Part shown: positions 27,542-37,596 of the stretch, piece after piece
Position numbering within the stretch: the stretch's first letter is position 1
Layout of the letters: each line of letters opens with the position of its first letter
NCBI GenBank assembly: GCA_900319105.1
Contig: ONND01000017.1
Location: 1-60,959, forward strand
DNA: 60,959 nucleotides
Reading direction: 5' to 3'
DNA from: an uncultured Bacteroidales bacterium
GTDB taxonomy: Bacteria > Bacteroidota > Bacteroidia > Bacteroidales > Paludibacteraceae
The notes under the pieces: generated by a model
Databases searched by the model: none
Told to the model about the DNA's origin: nothing
The model's input: only the letters and a program-made list of their open reading frames with translations
Position numbers and translations under genes: made by a program

Positions 27542-27572
27542 TTGCGTATGTCATTTTTTTTGTGTACCTTTG
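27542..27572 (+). promoter_or_regulatory. Promoter of lepA-lysC-lysA
   Basis: TTGCGTATGTC at 27542, TACCTTTG at 27565, spacing 23. Leader about 50 nt. Confidence 0.85.
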
Positions 27573-27627
27573 CACGATTTTTAATTTGGATAAATAGGGT
27601 CGATTGGATCGACACGTTTAAAGAAAC

Positions 27628-29403
27628 ATGGATAAGATACGTAATTTTTGTATTATTGCGCATATTGATCATGGTAAGAGTACCTTGGCGGATCGAATGT
27701 TGGAGTTGACGGGAACCGTTGACGTACGGCAGATGGAAGCTCAGGTGCTTGACGACATGGATCTGGAGAAAGAGCGCGGCATCACCATCAAATCGCACGC
27801 TATTCAGATGGCGTATAAGGGGTACACCCTCAATCTCATCGACACTCCGGGGCACGTGGATTTCAGTTATGAGGTCTCGCGTTCAATCGCGGCGTGCGAG
27901 GGAGCCGTGCTAGTGGTGGATGCCACGCAAGGCGTACAGGCGCAGACCATCTCCAACCTCTATATGGCGATCGAACACGACCTTGAGATCATTCCGGTGC
28001 TCAACAAATGCGACATGGACAACGCCATGCCCGAGCGCGTGGAGGACGAAATCGTCGATCTGTTGGGTTGCAAGCGCGAAGAAATCCTCCGTTGTTCCGC
28101 CAAGACCGGTGAAGGTGTGCCGGAGATTCTGGACGCCATCGTCGAGCGTATTCCTGCGCCCAAAGGCGACCCGAATGCGCCGCTGCAATGCCTGGTATTC
28201 GACTCGGTCTTCAATTCCTTCCGAGGCATCATCGCTTATTTCAAGGTTGTCAACGGTACCATGAAGACCGGCGACCAAGTGCGGTTCGTCAACACCGGCA
28301 AGGAATACGACGCCGACGAGATCGGTATTCTCAAACTCGACATGTCGCCGCGCAAGGAGATCTCCGCCGGCAATGTGGGTTACATCATCTCCGGCATCAA
28401 GACTTCGACCGAGGTCAAGGTGGGCGACACGATTACCCACGTAGCGCGGCCGTGCGACAAAGCGATAGACGGTTTCGAAGAAGCCAAACCGATGGTCTTC
28501 GCCGGCGTTTATCCTATAGAATCGGAGGATTATGAAGATCTGCGTGCTTCATTGGAAAAACTCCAGTTGAACGACGCCTCTCTGACCTTCCAGCCTGAAT
28601 CGTCTATGGCGCTCGGCTTTGGTTTCCGCTGCGGATTCTTAGGTCTGCTGCACATGGAAATCATCCAGGAACGCCTCGACCGCGAGTTCGACATGGATGT
28701 CATCACGACCGTCCCGAACGTCTCTTACAACGTCTATACGAAAGACGGCGGCATGGTAGAAGTACACAACCCTGCCGGCATGCCCGACCTCACGGAGATA
28801 GACCGCATTGAGGAGCCGTATATCCGTGCAAGTGTCATCACCACGGCGGATTATATAGGTCCGATCATGACCCTTTGCCTCGGCAAACGAGGCGAACTGG
28901 TCAAGCAGGAGTATATCTCCGGTAACCGAATGGAGCTCCTTTTCGACATGCCGCTCGGTGAGATCGTCATTGATTTCTACGACAAGCTCAAATCCATCTC
29001 CAAGGGCTATGCGTCTTTCGACTGGCATATGAACGGCTTCAGACCGTCCAACCTCGTGAAATTAGATATTCTCCTTAACGGCGAGCAGGTCGATGCACTC
29101 TCTACCCTCACCCATCGCGATAATGCCGTTGATTTCGGTCGTCGTATGTGTGAGAAACTCAAAGAACTGCTGCCGCGTCAGCAGTTCGATATCGCTATCC
29201 AGGCCGCCATCGGCGCGAAGATCATCGCCCGCGAAACGGTCAAGCAGGTCCGCAAGGATGTGCTTGCCAAGTGTTATGGCGGCGACGTGAGCCGTAAGCG
29301 CAAACTGCTCGAAAAACAGAAACGAGGCAAGAAGCGCATGAAGCAGATTGGTAATGTCGAAGTGCCGCAGAAAGCCTTCTTGGCGGTGCTCAAATTAGAC
29401 TAG
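27628..29403 (+). CDS. lepA: Elongation factor 4 (back-translocating GTPase LepA)
   Basis: A ribosome-associated translational GTPase. [25 protein letters not shown] carries the P-loop; [12 protein letters not shown] is G3 and NKCDM G4. Domain II follows, the EF-G-like domains III and V ([19 protein letters not shown]), and the LepA-specific C-terminal domain ending [20 protein letters not shown]. At 591 aa it is close to the standard 597. The start matches the family. The downstream lysC begins 38 bp later. Confidence 0.98.
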   Translation: MDKIRNFCIIAHIDHGKSTLADRMLELTGTVDVRQMEAQVLDDMDLEKERGITIKSHAIQMAYKGYTLNLIDTPGHVDFSYEVSRSIAACEGAVLVVDATQGVQAQTISNLYMAIEHDLEIIPVLNKCDMDNAMPERVEDEIVDLLGCKREEILRCSAKTGEGVPEILDAIVERIPAPKGDPNAPLQCLVFDSVFNSFRGIIAYFKVVNGTMKTGDQVRFVNTGKEYDADEIGILKLDMSPRKEISAGNVGYIISGIKTSTEVKVGDTITHVARPCDKAIDGFEEAKPMVFAGVYPIESEDYEDLRASLEKLQLNDASLTFQPESSMALGFGFRCGFLGLLHMEIIQERLDREFDMDVITTVPNVSYNVYTKDGGMVEVHNPAGMPDLTEIDRIEEPYIRASVITTADYIGPIMTLCLGKRGELVKQEYISGNRMELLFDMPLGEIVIDFYDKLKSISKGYASFDWHMNGFRPSNLVKLDILLNGEQVDALSTLTHRDNAVDFGRRMCEKLKELLPRQQFDIAIQAAIGAKIIARETVKQVRKDVLAKCYGGDVSRKRKLLEKQKRGKKRMKQIGNVEVPQKAFLAVLKLD

Positions 29404-29441
29404 GAATCCAGGATTCCAGTAATAAAAAAATATTTATTTTG

Positions 29442-30734
29442 ATGTTAGTTCAAAAATTCGGCGGGACCAGTGTGGGTTCCGCACAGCGGATGAAAGCGGT
29501 CGCGGCACTCATTGCCGACGGCGAGCATAAGATTGTCGTCCTTTCCGCTATGTCCGGTACGACCAATAGTCTCATCCAGGCAACCGAATATATCCGTTTG
29601 GGCAATGCGTCCGGAGCTACTGACATGCTCGATAGTCTGGAGACCAAGTACCGCAAGGAGTGTGAGGGCTTGGCTATCAGTTATTCCGTGCTTCAACCGC
29701 TCTTTGCGGCCCTGCGTAAGATCTGTCTCAAGCCCTATACACCTCAGACCGACAAGGATGTAGTCTCTTTCGGCGAACTGATCTCCACTACGATGATGGC
29801 TACTTACATGGCGCAGCAAGGCGAAGATGTTGTCCTCATGCCGGCGCTCGATTATATGCGCATCAACGCGGAAGGCGAGCCCGATCTGATAGCTACCGAG
29901 CAACTCCTTCAGGCACAACTGGCGATCTATGGCACACACCGCTATATCATCACTCAGGGTTTCATCTGCCGCAATGCCGAAGGGGCGGTCGATAATCTCA
30001 AACGCGGAGGAAGCGACTATACGGCCTCTGTCGTAGGAGCCTTATTGGAGGCGCAAGAGATACAGATCTGGACTGATATCGACGGCATGCATAATAACGA
30101 TCCCCGGTTTGTGGAAGGTACCCAGCCGGTGCGTCATATCAGTTTCGATGAAGCTGCAGAGCTCGCTTATTTCGGAGCGAAGATACTCCACCCGACCTGC
30201 ATCCTGCCGGCTAAAATGCACAATGTACCGGTTCGTCTGCTGAACACCATGTGTCCGGACGCGCCAGGTACCCTTATCGACAACCATACAGCCCCTCAGC
30301 CGGTCAAAGCGGTAGCCGCCAAGGATGGTATCTATGCCGTCCGGGTGCAGTCCGACCGAATGCTCATGGCCTATGGTTTCCTCAGCCGCGTCTTTGCTGT
30401 ATTCGAGAAATACCGCACTTCCATTGATCTTATTACGACCTCCGAGGTTGCGGTATCGATGTCCGTGGATAACAACAGCCAATTGGATGCCATCGTCGCT
30501 GAGTTGCGAACATTAGGCACCGTCTCTGTAGAGGACGGGATGACTATTATCTCCGTAGTGGGTGACCTGCGCGCCGACAACCGCGGCATTGAGTCCGTCG
30601 TAGTACAGGCACTGAAGGAGATTCCGATCCGTATGATCAGTTATGGCGGTTCAGACCATAACATCTCCCTCCTTATCCATTCGGACTATAAACTGCCTGC
30701 CCTTCAAGCCCTTAGCAAAGCCCTGTTTGCATGA
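29442..30734 (+). CDS. lysC: Aspartate kinase
   Basis: First enzyme of the aspartate family pathway to lysine, threonine and methionine. N-terminal MLVQKFGGTSVGSAQRM is the kinase signature; GFICRNAEGAVDNLKRGGSDYTASV contains the aspartate-binding part, and tandem ACT domains fill roughly residues 285-430 (allosteric control by amino acids, as known for the family). 430 aa from the ATG at 29442; a TTG immediately before it is ignored. Its stop overlaps the lysA start as ATGA, giving a lysine-biosynthesis pair. Confidence 0.95.
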   Translation: MLVQKFGGTSVGSAQRMKAVAALIADGEHKIVVLSAMSGTTNSLIQATEYIRLGNASGATDMLDSLETKYRKECEGLAISYSVLQPLFAALRKICLKPYTPQTDKDVVSFGELISTTMMATYMAQQGEDVVLMPALDYMRINAEGEPDLIATEQLLQAQLAIYGTHRYIITQGFICRNAEGAVDNLKRGGSDYTASVVGALLEAQEIQIWTDIDGMHNNDPRFVEGTQPVRHISFDEAAELAYFGAKILHPTCILPAKMHNVPVRLLNTMCPDAPGTLIDNHTAPQPVKAVAAKDGIYAVRVQSDRMLMAYGFLSRVFAVFEKYRTSIDLITTSEVAVSMSVDNNSQLDAIVAELRTLGTVSVEDGMTIISVVGDLRADNRGIESVVVQALKEIPIRMISYGGSDHNISLLIHSDYKLPALQALSKALFA

Positions 30735-31936
30735 TTACCGGACATTTCCCCATAGCGCAATTCGAGCGCCTCGAGACGCCGTTCTATTACTACGACATGA
30801 CGGTGCTTTCCGATACTCTCCGTACCGTCAACCGGGAGCGGGCAGCCGTCAGCGCATCCTGCTCCGCTTTCGACGTGCATTATGCCATCAAGGCTTGTGC
30901 TACCGATGCCATCTTACAGAAGATAGCCCAAGCCGGTCTGGGGGCGGATTGTGTGAGCGGCGGAGAAGTGAAAGCCGCTATAGAAGCGGGATTCCCTGCC
31001 GATCGGATCGTCTTTGCCGGAGTAGCCAAAAGCGATCGGGAGATTCGCTATGCCCTGGAGCAAGGGATCTTCTGTTTCAATGTAGAATCGTTGGAAGAAC
31101 TGGAGGTCATCTCTTCTCTGGCGTTCGAAATGGGCACAACTGCTCGTGTATGCCTGCGCGTTAATCCGAATGTTGACGCCCATACGCATGGAAAGATCAC
31201 CACTGGTCTTAGTGAGAACAAGTTCGGCATCCCGATGCGTTTTCTTCCTCAAGCGGTGGCGTGCTGCTATCGCTTGCCGGCTGTCGAGTTCCTCGGGCTC
31301 CATTTTCACATCGGGTCGCAGATCACAGACATGAAGCCCTTTGTCCATCTGGCACATCGCATCAACGAACTGGTGGCGGAAGTGGAGCAGATGACTTGCA
31401 CCGATCCGAACGGCAATACCGTGCGCCCCACCGTACAGCACATCAATGTGGGTGGCGGTTTAGGGATTCTTTATGAGCACCCGAACCACTTCCCCATTCC
31501 CGATTTCAAGGCTTATTTCGATACTTGGCGCACGCATCTGCACGTCCGCGCGGATCAGCAGGTTCATTGCGAATTAGGACGCTCCATCATCGCCCAATGC
31601 GGCAACCTCGTCACCCGCGTGTTGTATGTCAAGAAAGGAGAAAACAAACAGTTTGCTATCGTCGATGCCGGCATGAACGACCTCATCCGCCCGGCGATGT
31701 ACGGCGCTTTCCACCGCGTGGAGAATATCACCCATCCTGAGAAGGAGGAACAGCTATACGATATTGTCGGCCCTGTATGCGAGTCAAGCGATGTGTTCGT
31801 AGAGAACTATCATATATCAGCCGTCGAACGGGGCGACCTGCTCGTCATGCGCAGTGCCGGAGCGTACGGAGAGACCATGGCGTCGCAATATAACCTCCGA
31901 CGTCTGCCGGGACACATCATCTCTTCCCCGAAATAG
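30731..31936 (+). CDS. lysA: Diaminopimelate decarboxylase
   Basis: PLP-dependent last step of lysine synthesis, meso-diaminopimelate to lysine. PLP Lys is in HYAIKAC (about residue 54); LGLHFHIGSQI, HINVGGGLGILY and ELGRSIIAQCG are alanine-racemase-fold contacts, and GPVCESSDVF supplies the active-site Cys across the dimer. 401 aa. The four-base overlap with lysC (ATGA) implies coupling. Carboxynorspermidine decarboxylase is a relative, but the motif order and partner gene favour LysA. Confidence 0.95.
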   Translation: MITGHFPIAQFERLETPFYYYDMTVLSDTLRTVNRERAAVSASCSAFDVHYAIKACATDAILQKIAQAGLGADCVSGGEVKAAIEAGFPADRIVFAGVAKSDREIRYALEQGIFCFNVESLEELEVISSLAFEMGTTARVCLRVNPNVDAHTHGKITTGLSENKFGIPMRFLPQAVACCYRLPAVEFLGLHFHIGSQITDMKPFVHLAHRINELVAEVEQMTCTDPNGNTVRPTVQHINVGGGLGILYEHPNHFPIPDFKAYFDTWRTHLHVRADQQVHCELGRSIIAQCGNLVTRVLYVKKGENKQFAIVDAGMNDLIRPAMYGAFHRVENITHPEKEEQLYDIVGPVCESSDVFVENYHISAVERGDLLVMRSAGAYGETMASQYNLRRLPGHIISSPK

Positions 31937-31977
31937 GGATACAAAATGCCGATAATTGTGAAAAAATAAAATAATAT

Positions 31978-32008
31978 TTGTGTATATCAGAATTATTTTG
32001 TAAATTTG
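31978..32008 (+). promoter_or_regulatory. Promoter of nhaD-dedA
   Basis: TTGTGTATATC at 31978 with TAAATTTG starting at 32001, spacing 23. Leader about 50 nt. Confidence 0.8.
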
Positions 32009-32065
32009 CAAGCGATTTTGGAATATAGGAAACCAAAATAATCATTAAATACTAATTTTATTATT

Positions 32066-33373
32066 ATGCTTGAGCATTTGATTCCGGCGTGGATGTTAAT
32101 CCCGTTCGCAGTGATGTTGTTATGCATCGCAGTGCTGCCGCTCATTCCGCATGTAGGCGAGTGGTGGGAGCACAATTTGCACAAGTTGTATGTCTCGCTG
32201 ATTCTCGGTGTTCCGGTGGGCATCTGGCTGGTCTGCAACCAGATGGGTCCGGAATTGGAGCATCAGATGATTTACGATTATGTGCCGTTCATTTTGCTGT
32301 TGATGGCGTTGTTCGTCACCACCGGCGGTATTTGTATTCGAGGTGACCTGAAAGCGTCCCCTCTGACCAACACCGTTATTCTCGGTCTGGGCTGGGTGCT
32401 CGCCTCGTTTATGGGAACGACGGGTGCAGCTATGCTACTGATCCGCCTGCTGCTGAATACCATTAAGCAGCGTAAGTACAAAGTACACACGGTGCTGTTC
32501 TTCATCGCTATCGTAGCTAACTGCGGTGGTTTGCTCTCGCCGCTTGGTGATCCTCCTTTGTTCCTGCTCTTCCAGAAGGGTACTCCGTTCGTATGGTGGT
32601 TGCAGAACATGATCGGCGAATGGTTCGTCACGGGCGCATTACTGTTGATCATCTATTATTGCGTGGATCTCTATTACTTCAAGAAAGAACCGTTGGAGCA
32701 CATCCGTGCAGATGTACGCGAAGCTAAACAACTTCGAATGACGGGTCTGATCAATATCTTCTGGCTGCTCGGTGTAGTATGCTCGACGATGTTCATCAAC
32801 TCCACCTATATCCCGGCAATGGGCGCACATGACGCTCCGTGGTACTTGAAGTTACTGCGCGAATGGGTATTCATCTTGATTATCGCCGGTTCCTGGTTGA
32901 CAACCAAGAAAGCCGTACGTGTGAACAACAACTACAGCTGGACTCCTATCCTGGAGGTAGCATGTGTCTTCCTGGGTATCTTCGTGACGATGACTCCTGC
33001 ATTGATGTACCTCCGGCAACATCCGCTGCCCGTTCAGCATGCTTGGGAGTTCGTTTATTGCACGGGTGCGCTGAGTGCTTTCCTTGACAATGCTCCTACC
33101 GCGATGGTCTTCCATGCTACGGCTACCACGCTGCCTATTCCTGAGGGTGTAGAGGCGGTGGCTGGCATCGCTCCGGACTACCTCAAAGCGATCTCGATGG
33201 GTGCTGTCTTCTTTGGTGCACTCACCTATATCGGCAATGGACCTAACTTCATGGTAAAATCCATCGCAGAGCAAGAGAAGATCGAGATGCCGTCCTTCTT
33301 CGGCTATATGATTAAGTTCAGCTTGATCGTTCTTCTGCCGGTATATATTATCGTTCAGCTATTGTTCATCTGA
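32066..33373 (+). CDS. nhaD: Sodium:proton antiporter, NhaD-like
   Basis: A 435-residue inner-membrane protein with about 11-12 hydrophobic segments of the ion-transporter superfamily. Conserved pieces are GTTGAAMLLIRLLL, NCGGLLSPLGDPPLFL (the GDPP motif of NhaD/citrate transporters) and GALSAFLDNAPTAMVFH. Such proteins exchange Na+ (or Li+) for H+; the specific ion is inferred. Transcribed from its own promoter, with DedA overlapping its stop codon (TGATG). Confidence 0.88.
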   Translation: MLEHLIPAWMLIPFAVMLLCIAVLPLIPHVGEWWEHNLHKLYVSLILGVPVGIWLVCNQMGPELEHQMIYDYVPFILLLMALFVTTGGICIRGDLKASPLTNTVILGLGWVLASFMGTTGAAMLLIRLLLNTIKQRKYKVHTVLFFIAIVANCGGLLSPLGDPPLFLLFQKGTPFVWWLQNMIGEWFVTGALLLIIYYCVDLYYFKKEPLEHIRADVREAKQLRMTGLINIFWLLGVVCSTMFINSTYIPAMGAHDAPWYLKLLREWVFILIIAGSWLTTKKAVRVNNNYSWTPILEVACVFLGIFVTMTPALMYLRQHPLPVQHAWEFVYCTGALSAFLDNAPTAMVFHATATTLPIPEGVEAVAGIAPDYLKAISMGAVFFGALTYIGNGPNFMVKSIAEQEKIEMPSFFGYMIKFSLIVLLPVYIIVQLLFI

Positions 33374-34026
33374 TGAGTCTGATTGATAACATCATTACGT
33401 GGTATTCGGCGCATATGAATTATGCGTCGATTACTGCGTTAATGGCGGTAGAGAGTTCATTCATTCCTTTCCCGAGTGAGGTAGTCATCCCGCCGGCTGC
33501 ATTCGTTGCCGGCCAGCCCGACAGCGTCCTTTGCACGACGGGCAATTATCCGGTGGATGTACTGCTGATCATTCTCTTCGGTACCATAGGTGCGATGATC
33601 GGCGCGATCATTAACTATGGTCTGTCAGTATGGCTCGGACGACTGATCATCTATAAGTTTGCCGATAGCAAATTAGGACATATGTGCCTGCTCTCAGGCG
33701 AAAAACTACAGCGTGCAGAGGAGTATTTCCGTGAGAAAGGCAATGTATCCACTTTCATCGGGCGTTTCATCCCGGGTATTCGTCAGTTGATCTCTATTCC
33801 GGCCGGGTTGTGCCGCATGCATTTCGGTGCGTTCCTCTGGTGGACCTTCCTCGGAGCATTCATCTGGAACTGTATCTTAGCCGCTGTAGGTTATGTGGCT
33901 GCCGGTCAGATGGACCGCATAAAAGAATATAGCCACGAACTATCCGTGGCTATACTGGTTCTGTTTGGACTCGTAGTGGTATATTTCGTTATACGCAAAC
34001 TACTCCGGTCGAAACGCAAGGCCTAA
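33373..34026 (+). CDS. DedA-family membrane protein
   Basis: A 217-residue polytopic protein of the DedA/SNARE-associated fold. Signatures: MAVESSFIPFPSEVVIPPAA with the conserved acidic and proline-bearing re-entrant segment, and GRFIPGIRQLISIPAGLCRM with the essential arginines. Family members act in undecaprenyl-phosphate or phospholipid recycling and in membrane-potential maintenance. It overlaps the nhaD stop, so both respond to the same promoter. Its TAA stop overlaps the TAG of the convergent gene at 34023. Confidence 0.9.
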   Translation: MSLIDNIITWYSAHMNYASITALMAVESSFIPFPSEVVIPPAAFVAGQPDSVLCTTGNYPVDVLLIILFGTIGAMIGAIINYGLSVWLGRLIIYKFADSKLGHMCLLSGEKLQRAEEYFREKGNVSTFIGRFIPGIRQLISIPAGLCRMHFGAFLWWTFLGAFIWNCILAAVGYVAAGQMDRIKEYSHELSVAILVLFGLVVVYFVIRKLLRSKRKA

Positions 34027-34973
34027 GCTTTAAGCCAAGCGCTTATCGCTTTGCGCTGGTCAATTATTTCCGCCAACACACATCCGCCTATCCAGCCTAA
34101 GAGCAGGAAAAGGAACAGAAATTTATTACGACCGTTCACGGGTTTCGGATCCACTGCAAAGTGGTTTTCCAGGACTACGGGGGCGGTCGCTAATTGTATC
34201 CGTTGGTCCATCCAATTGGTGCGTTTCTGGTGCTGGTAGATATCTTTCAAGAACAAATGGATACGCCAGTCTCCTACCCATACCAGACCACTTTCTATAC
34301 CCGTCAGAGGCTGGTCGCCATGATGCGCATGGAAATAATAATGCGTAGTGAGGCTGTCTAATTTCAATAACTGAGAATGGTTGAACTGCACCGAACTGAG
34401 TGTATTCTTGAGGTACGTCACATAGGCCTCCTGCATCGCTTCGTTGCTGTTGAGCCACTGTAACAGATCCTGCTCTACGAGAGGAATGAGATCTTTGTCG
34501 CGCTCTTTAATAAGGAACTGCAGACACAGACGGTCCTGCATCGGTACATCCACGGTGTCTTTGAGCGAAACAGCGCCCTTGAAATCGATATAATCCGCTG
34601 TACTGTCACCCAAACAATCGATCACACGATAGGTCTGGAAATCACGTACCTTTTTGGTTTGGATCAGTTCTTTGAGCGGCATGTCATCCGGAAGCATCAT
34701 ACACGAACGCAGCGCCGTGTAACTCTGCTCAAACTGCGTGATGGACGGTCCGTTGAGTACCGCGATCGCATTGACCTTAAAGGTCTGGTTGCCGTGACGC
34801 GTATAGTACAACGCCGCAGCGATACCTAAGATCATGATTGTCAGTACAATCCACCAGTAGCGGTAGGTCAGCCGGATCATATGCGCCAGCAAGCGGCCAC
34901 AGGCGGCCAAGAAACGACCAGTAGCACGGCCACAAGCCACACAAAGGTCGAAGAAATTCATCTCTTTTTCCAT
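34023..34973 (-). CDS. Two-TM membrane protein with Wzz-like topology, unknown function
   Basis: I do not recognise a specific family. 316 residues: a cytoplasmic amphipathic N-terminus (CVACGRATGRFLAACGRLLA), TM1 YWWIVLTIMILGIAAALYY, a periplasmic domain of about 220 residues rich in helices (LNGPSITQFEQSYTALRS, LIKERDKDLIPLVEQDLLQW), TM2 FLFLFLLLGWIGGCVLAEII, and a short tail. This layout is that of chain-length determinant (Wzz/polysaccharide co-polymerase) proteins, but sequence signatures are weak. It is the last gene after ftsZ (28 bp gap), so it may be made with the division proteins. A second possible start is Met5 (34961). Confidence 0.6.
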   Translation of the reverse strand: MEKEMNFFDLCVACGRATGRFLAACGRLLAHMIRLTYRYWWIVLTIMILGIAAALYYTRHGNQTFKVNAIAVLNGPSITQFEQSYTALRSCMMLPDDMPLKELIQTKKVRDFQTYRVIDCLGDSTADYIDFKGAVSLKDTVDVPMQDRLCLQFLIKERDKDLIPLVEQDLLQWLNSNEAMQEAYVTYLKNTLSSVQFNHSQLLKLDSLTTHYYFHAHHGDQPLTGIESGLVWVGDWRIHLFLKDIYQHQKRTNWMDQRIQLATAPVVLENHFAVDPKPVNGRNKFLFLFLLLGWIGGCVLAEIIDQRKAISAWLKA

Positions 34974-35001
34974 ATAATATCAATTAATCAATTATCAACC
35001 A

Positions 35002-36261
35002 TCATTTCCTTCGGATCCATCCGAAAGCACGGTAGGTCGGCTTCTCGGGTTCGGCCTCAACTTTCTCTTCTTTAGCCTCTTCCTCAACAGTAATGATCAC
35101 ATCGTCTGCCGAGGTAGAAGCAGCACGCTCACGAGGTTGGGTCGGTACCTCTATACCTTCTTCGCGCAAAGTGTCACTCAGGTCAATAAGGGTCGTTTTC
35201 TCGTCCTCCATCGGCTTGCTGGCCTGCGGCGGGTAGTTATCCTGGATCGCTTCATCGATCGTCTTTTTCCCTTCTTCGGCATCCTCCGAAGGCAGGCCAT
35301 CCACCTTATAGCCGGTAGCGATAACCGTTACACGTACTTCTTCGCCCAACGACTCGTCTATGGACGCACCCCATTGCACCTCGATATTATCGCCCACTTC
35401 CTGCACGAAATCATTGATCTGGTCGATCTCCTCCATGACGATAGCGTGCTCCGTAGAGCAATAGAACTGCAACAATATACGCTCTGCGCCGTGTACATCG
35501 TTCGTATTGACGAGCGGCGAGTTGAGGGCATCTTCGATGGCACTCGTGATACGTTTCTCGCCTTTCGCACGACCGATATTCATGATGGCTACACCTCCCT
35601 TACGCAGGGTGTTGCGCACGTCGGCAAAATCGGTATTGATATAACCCGGCACAGTAATGATCTCCGCGATCGAACGGGCTGCGTTCGCTACTACATCGTC
35701 GGATTTGCTGAACGCATTGAGGAGGTTCAACTCCGGATATATCTGTTTGAGTTTCTCATTATTGATGATCAGCAGCGCATCGACATGTTTCGCCAGACGT
35801 GCCACACCCGTCATTGCTTTCTCTATCTTTTTCTTTCCCTCGAAGGCAAACGGAATCGTAACGATACCTACCGTAAGAATCCCCATGTCCTGCGCTACCT
35901 CAGCCACTACTGATGAGGCACCGGTACCGGTACCGCCACCCATACCGGCGGTGATGAACAACATCTGGGTGCCGTCGTTCAATGCCTCGCGGATATGATC
36001 ACGGCTCTCTTCGGCATACTGGCGGGCGGTCTCCGGATCGCCTCCTGCACCCAAACCCGGGCCTAACTGTAACTTGCTCGGTACCGAACTCTTCACCAGC
36101 ACCTGGCGATCGGTGTTGCAGACCAGAAAAGAGACATCTTTGAGCCCCTGACGGTGCATGTAGTTAACGGCATTACAACCGCCGCCACCGACACCGACTA
36201 CCTTAATGATACTATCTTCCGAAAGACCTTCCAAAGGTAATGTTAATAATTCTTCATCCAT
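35002..36261 (-). CDS. ftsZ: Cell division protein FtsZ
   Basis: Tubulin-like GTPase that forms the division ring. VVGVGGGGCNAVNYMHRQGL starts the GTP-binding fold, the tubulin signature is GMGGGTGTGASSVVAEVA, and the T7 loop lies in NTDFADVRNTLRKGG. After about residue 320 comes a disordered acidic linker, ending in a conserved-type tail PTYRAFGWIRRK that would bind FtsA. 419 aa, slightly short of typical Bacteroidetes FtsZ. It follows ftsA by 38 bp. Confidence 0.97.
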   Translation of the reverse strand: MDEELLTLPLEGLSEDSIIKVVGVGGGGCNAVNYMHRQGLKDVSFLVCNTDRQVLVKSSVPSKLQLGPGLGAGGDPETARQYAEESRDHIREALNDGTQMLFITAGMGGGTGTGASSVVAEVAQDMGILTVGIVTIPFAFEGKKKIEKAMTGVARLAKHVDALLIINNEKLKQIYPELNLLNAFSKSDDVVANAARSIAEIITVPGYINTDFADVRNTLRKGGVAIMNIGRAKGEKRITSAIEDALNSPLVNTNDVHGAERILLQFYCSTEHAIVMEEIDQINDFVQEVGDNIEVQWGASIDESLGEEVRVTVIATGYKVDGLPSEDAEEGKKTIDEAIQDNYPPQASKPMEDEKTTLIDLSDTLREEGIEVPTQPRERAASTSADDVIITVEEEAKEEKVEAEPEKPTYRAFGWIRRK

Positions 36262-36299
36262 GGAAATAATGAATAATTAATATTTATAATTACTGTTTA

Positions 36300-37583
36300 T
36301 TATTCGCTCTCAATAAACATATCCAACGTGCTCTCTTTGACGCGCTCGAAGAAGTTCGGCCTTTGTACCGGCTGGTTCTTATGCGTGTCCCGGTAGTCCT
36401 GTCCTAAGAGGATGGTACCAACCAGCGAAGTATATTGCGGACTGAGGTATTTCTCGTCCGTATCGCGATGGAGCAGCAAGTTATGTGCGCCGTATTGCAC
36501 TTTCACCGGAGTCTGGCTCTGGATATACTCTGCCATGCCGGCTAACATACTACCTCCACCTGTTATATAAAGCGTTGTGATACGCGATTCTACTTTCTTC
36601 AGTTCCTCCATCAGCGGCGCGATGATCTCCTGCAGTTTGATCTCTATCGCCTCCGCTAACTCATTGGACGCAATCACTATATCGCCTCCTATCTCAGGGC
36701 TGGCAGGAATACGCAGACGGACGTTCTTCTCCACGAACTGCGGCGCAGCACATCCATACTTACGTTTGAGCACCTCTGCCGTAGCAAAACTCATGCCTTG
36801 CTGCTCCAACATACGCGTGATATGATAGCCGCCTTTCGGTACCACTTTGTTGAGCAGATATTGCCCGCCTTTATAGACCGTCAGGGTGGTGGTCTGCGCG
36901 CCAAAATCGAGCACGGCGCATCCGCTCATCAGCACATGGTTGCCGTCGCAGGTTGCGAAAGTCGAGAGCAGACATTCCGGACGCACGAAAGCGTGCTCTA
37001 TACTGCGGCCGGCTTGCGAGAACGATTTCTGCAACTGGGTGTCGATCGCCTTACGGCCGTAGAAAGCGATATAATGTGCCTCCACCAAGGCGGCCCGTTG
37101 CTCCGGACCCGGCATATCGTCCTGCTCCACGCCGTCTAACTTAAAGAAGCTCGGCACTAATCCCAAGACCGCCACTTCGGGGTTCCGGGACTCAATCTTC
37201 TCCTTGCACTCCCGCTCCATGCCGTCCAATAACTCCTGGCTGATCTCCTTACGGCGTGCCTGGTCGCGACGCGAATGAACCGCTACTATCTGCATCGATT
37301 GACCGCCGATACAGATGAAGGCCGTCGGCAGTTCGTCCACGCCGATACGGTTCGCCAGTAGTTTCAGTACTTCCGCGATAACATAACCGGCATTACTCGA
37401 TTGAGTAATGATGCCTTGCTCGACGCATACGTTACCTAATTTCTGGGGACGCTCCTCCACACCTAATATCTGGAACAGATCCGGCGCCAAGCGTCGTGCT
37501 GCCATAGCACGCACGCTATCGCTACCCAAGTCGATAGCTACCAAAGGAAGTGAATCCGCTATTTGAGTCTGCCTTCTTGCCAT
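36300..37583 (-). CDS. ftsA: Cell division protein FtsA
   Basis: Actin-like protein tethering FtsZ to the membrane. VAIDLGSDSVRAMAARRL is the phosphate-1 loop, AVLDFGAQTTTLTVYKGG the phosphate-2 segment, and LYITGGGSMLAGMAEYI the adenosine motif. The end (RVKESTLDMFIES) is a short amphipathic helix in place of the longer membrane-targeting helix of other phyla. 427 aa. Sits in order murC-ftsQ-ftsA-ftsZ. Confidence 0.95.
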   Translation of the reverse strand: MARRQTQIADSLPLVAIDLGSDSVRAMAARRLAPDLFQILGVEERPQKLGNVCVEQGIITQSSNAGYVIAEVLKLLANRIGVDELPTAFICIGGQSMQIVAVHSRRDQARRKEISQELLDGMERECKEKIESRNPEVAVLGLVPSFFKLDGVEQDDMPGPEQRAALVEAHYIAFYGRKAIDTQLQKSFSQAGRSIEHAFVRPECLLSTFATCDGNHVLMSGCAVLDFGAQTTTLTVYKGGQYLLNKVVPKGGYHITRMLEQQGMSFATAEVLKRKYGCAAPQFVEKNVRLRIPASPEIGGDIVIASNELAEAIEIKLQEIIAPLMEELKKVESRITTLYITGGGSMLAGMAEYIQSQTPVKVQYGAHNLLLHRDTDEKYLSPQYTSLVGTILLGQDYRDTHKNQPVQRPNFFERVKESTLDMFIESE

Positions 37584-37596
37584 TCTACTTTAAACT

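Noticed and set aside
29404-29418. GGAATCCAGGATTCC hairpin as a terminator between lepA and lysC
   Set aside because: Stem is short with almost no loop and no T-run close by; lysC is likely read through.
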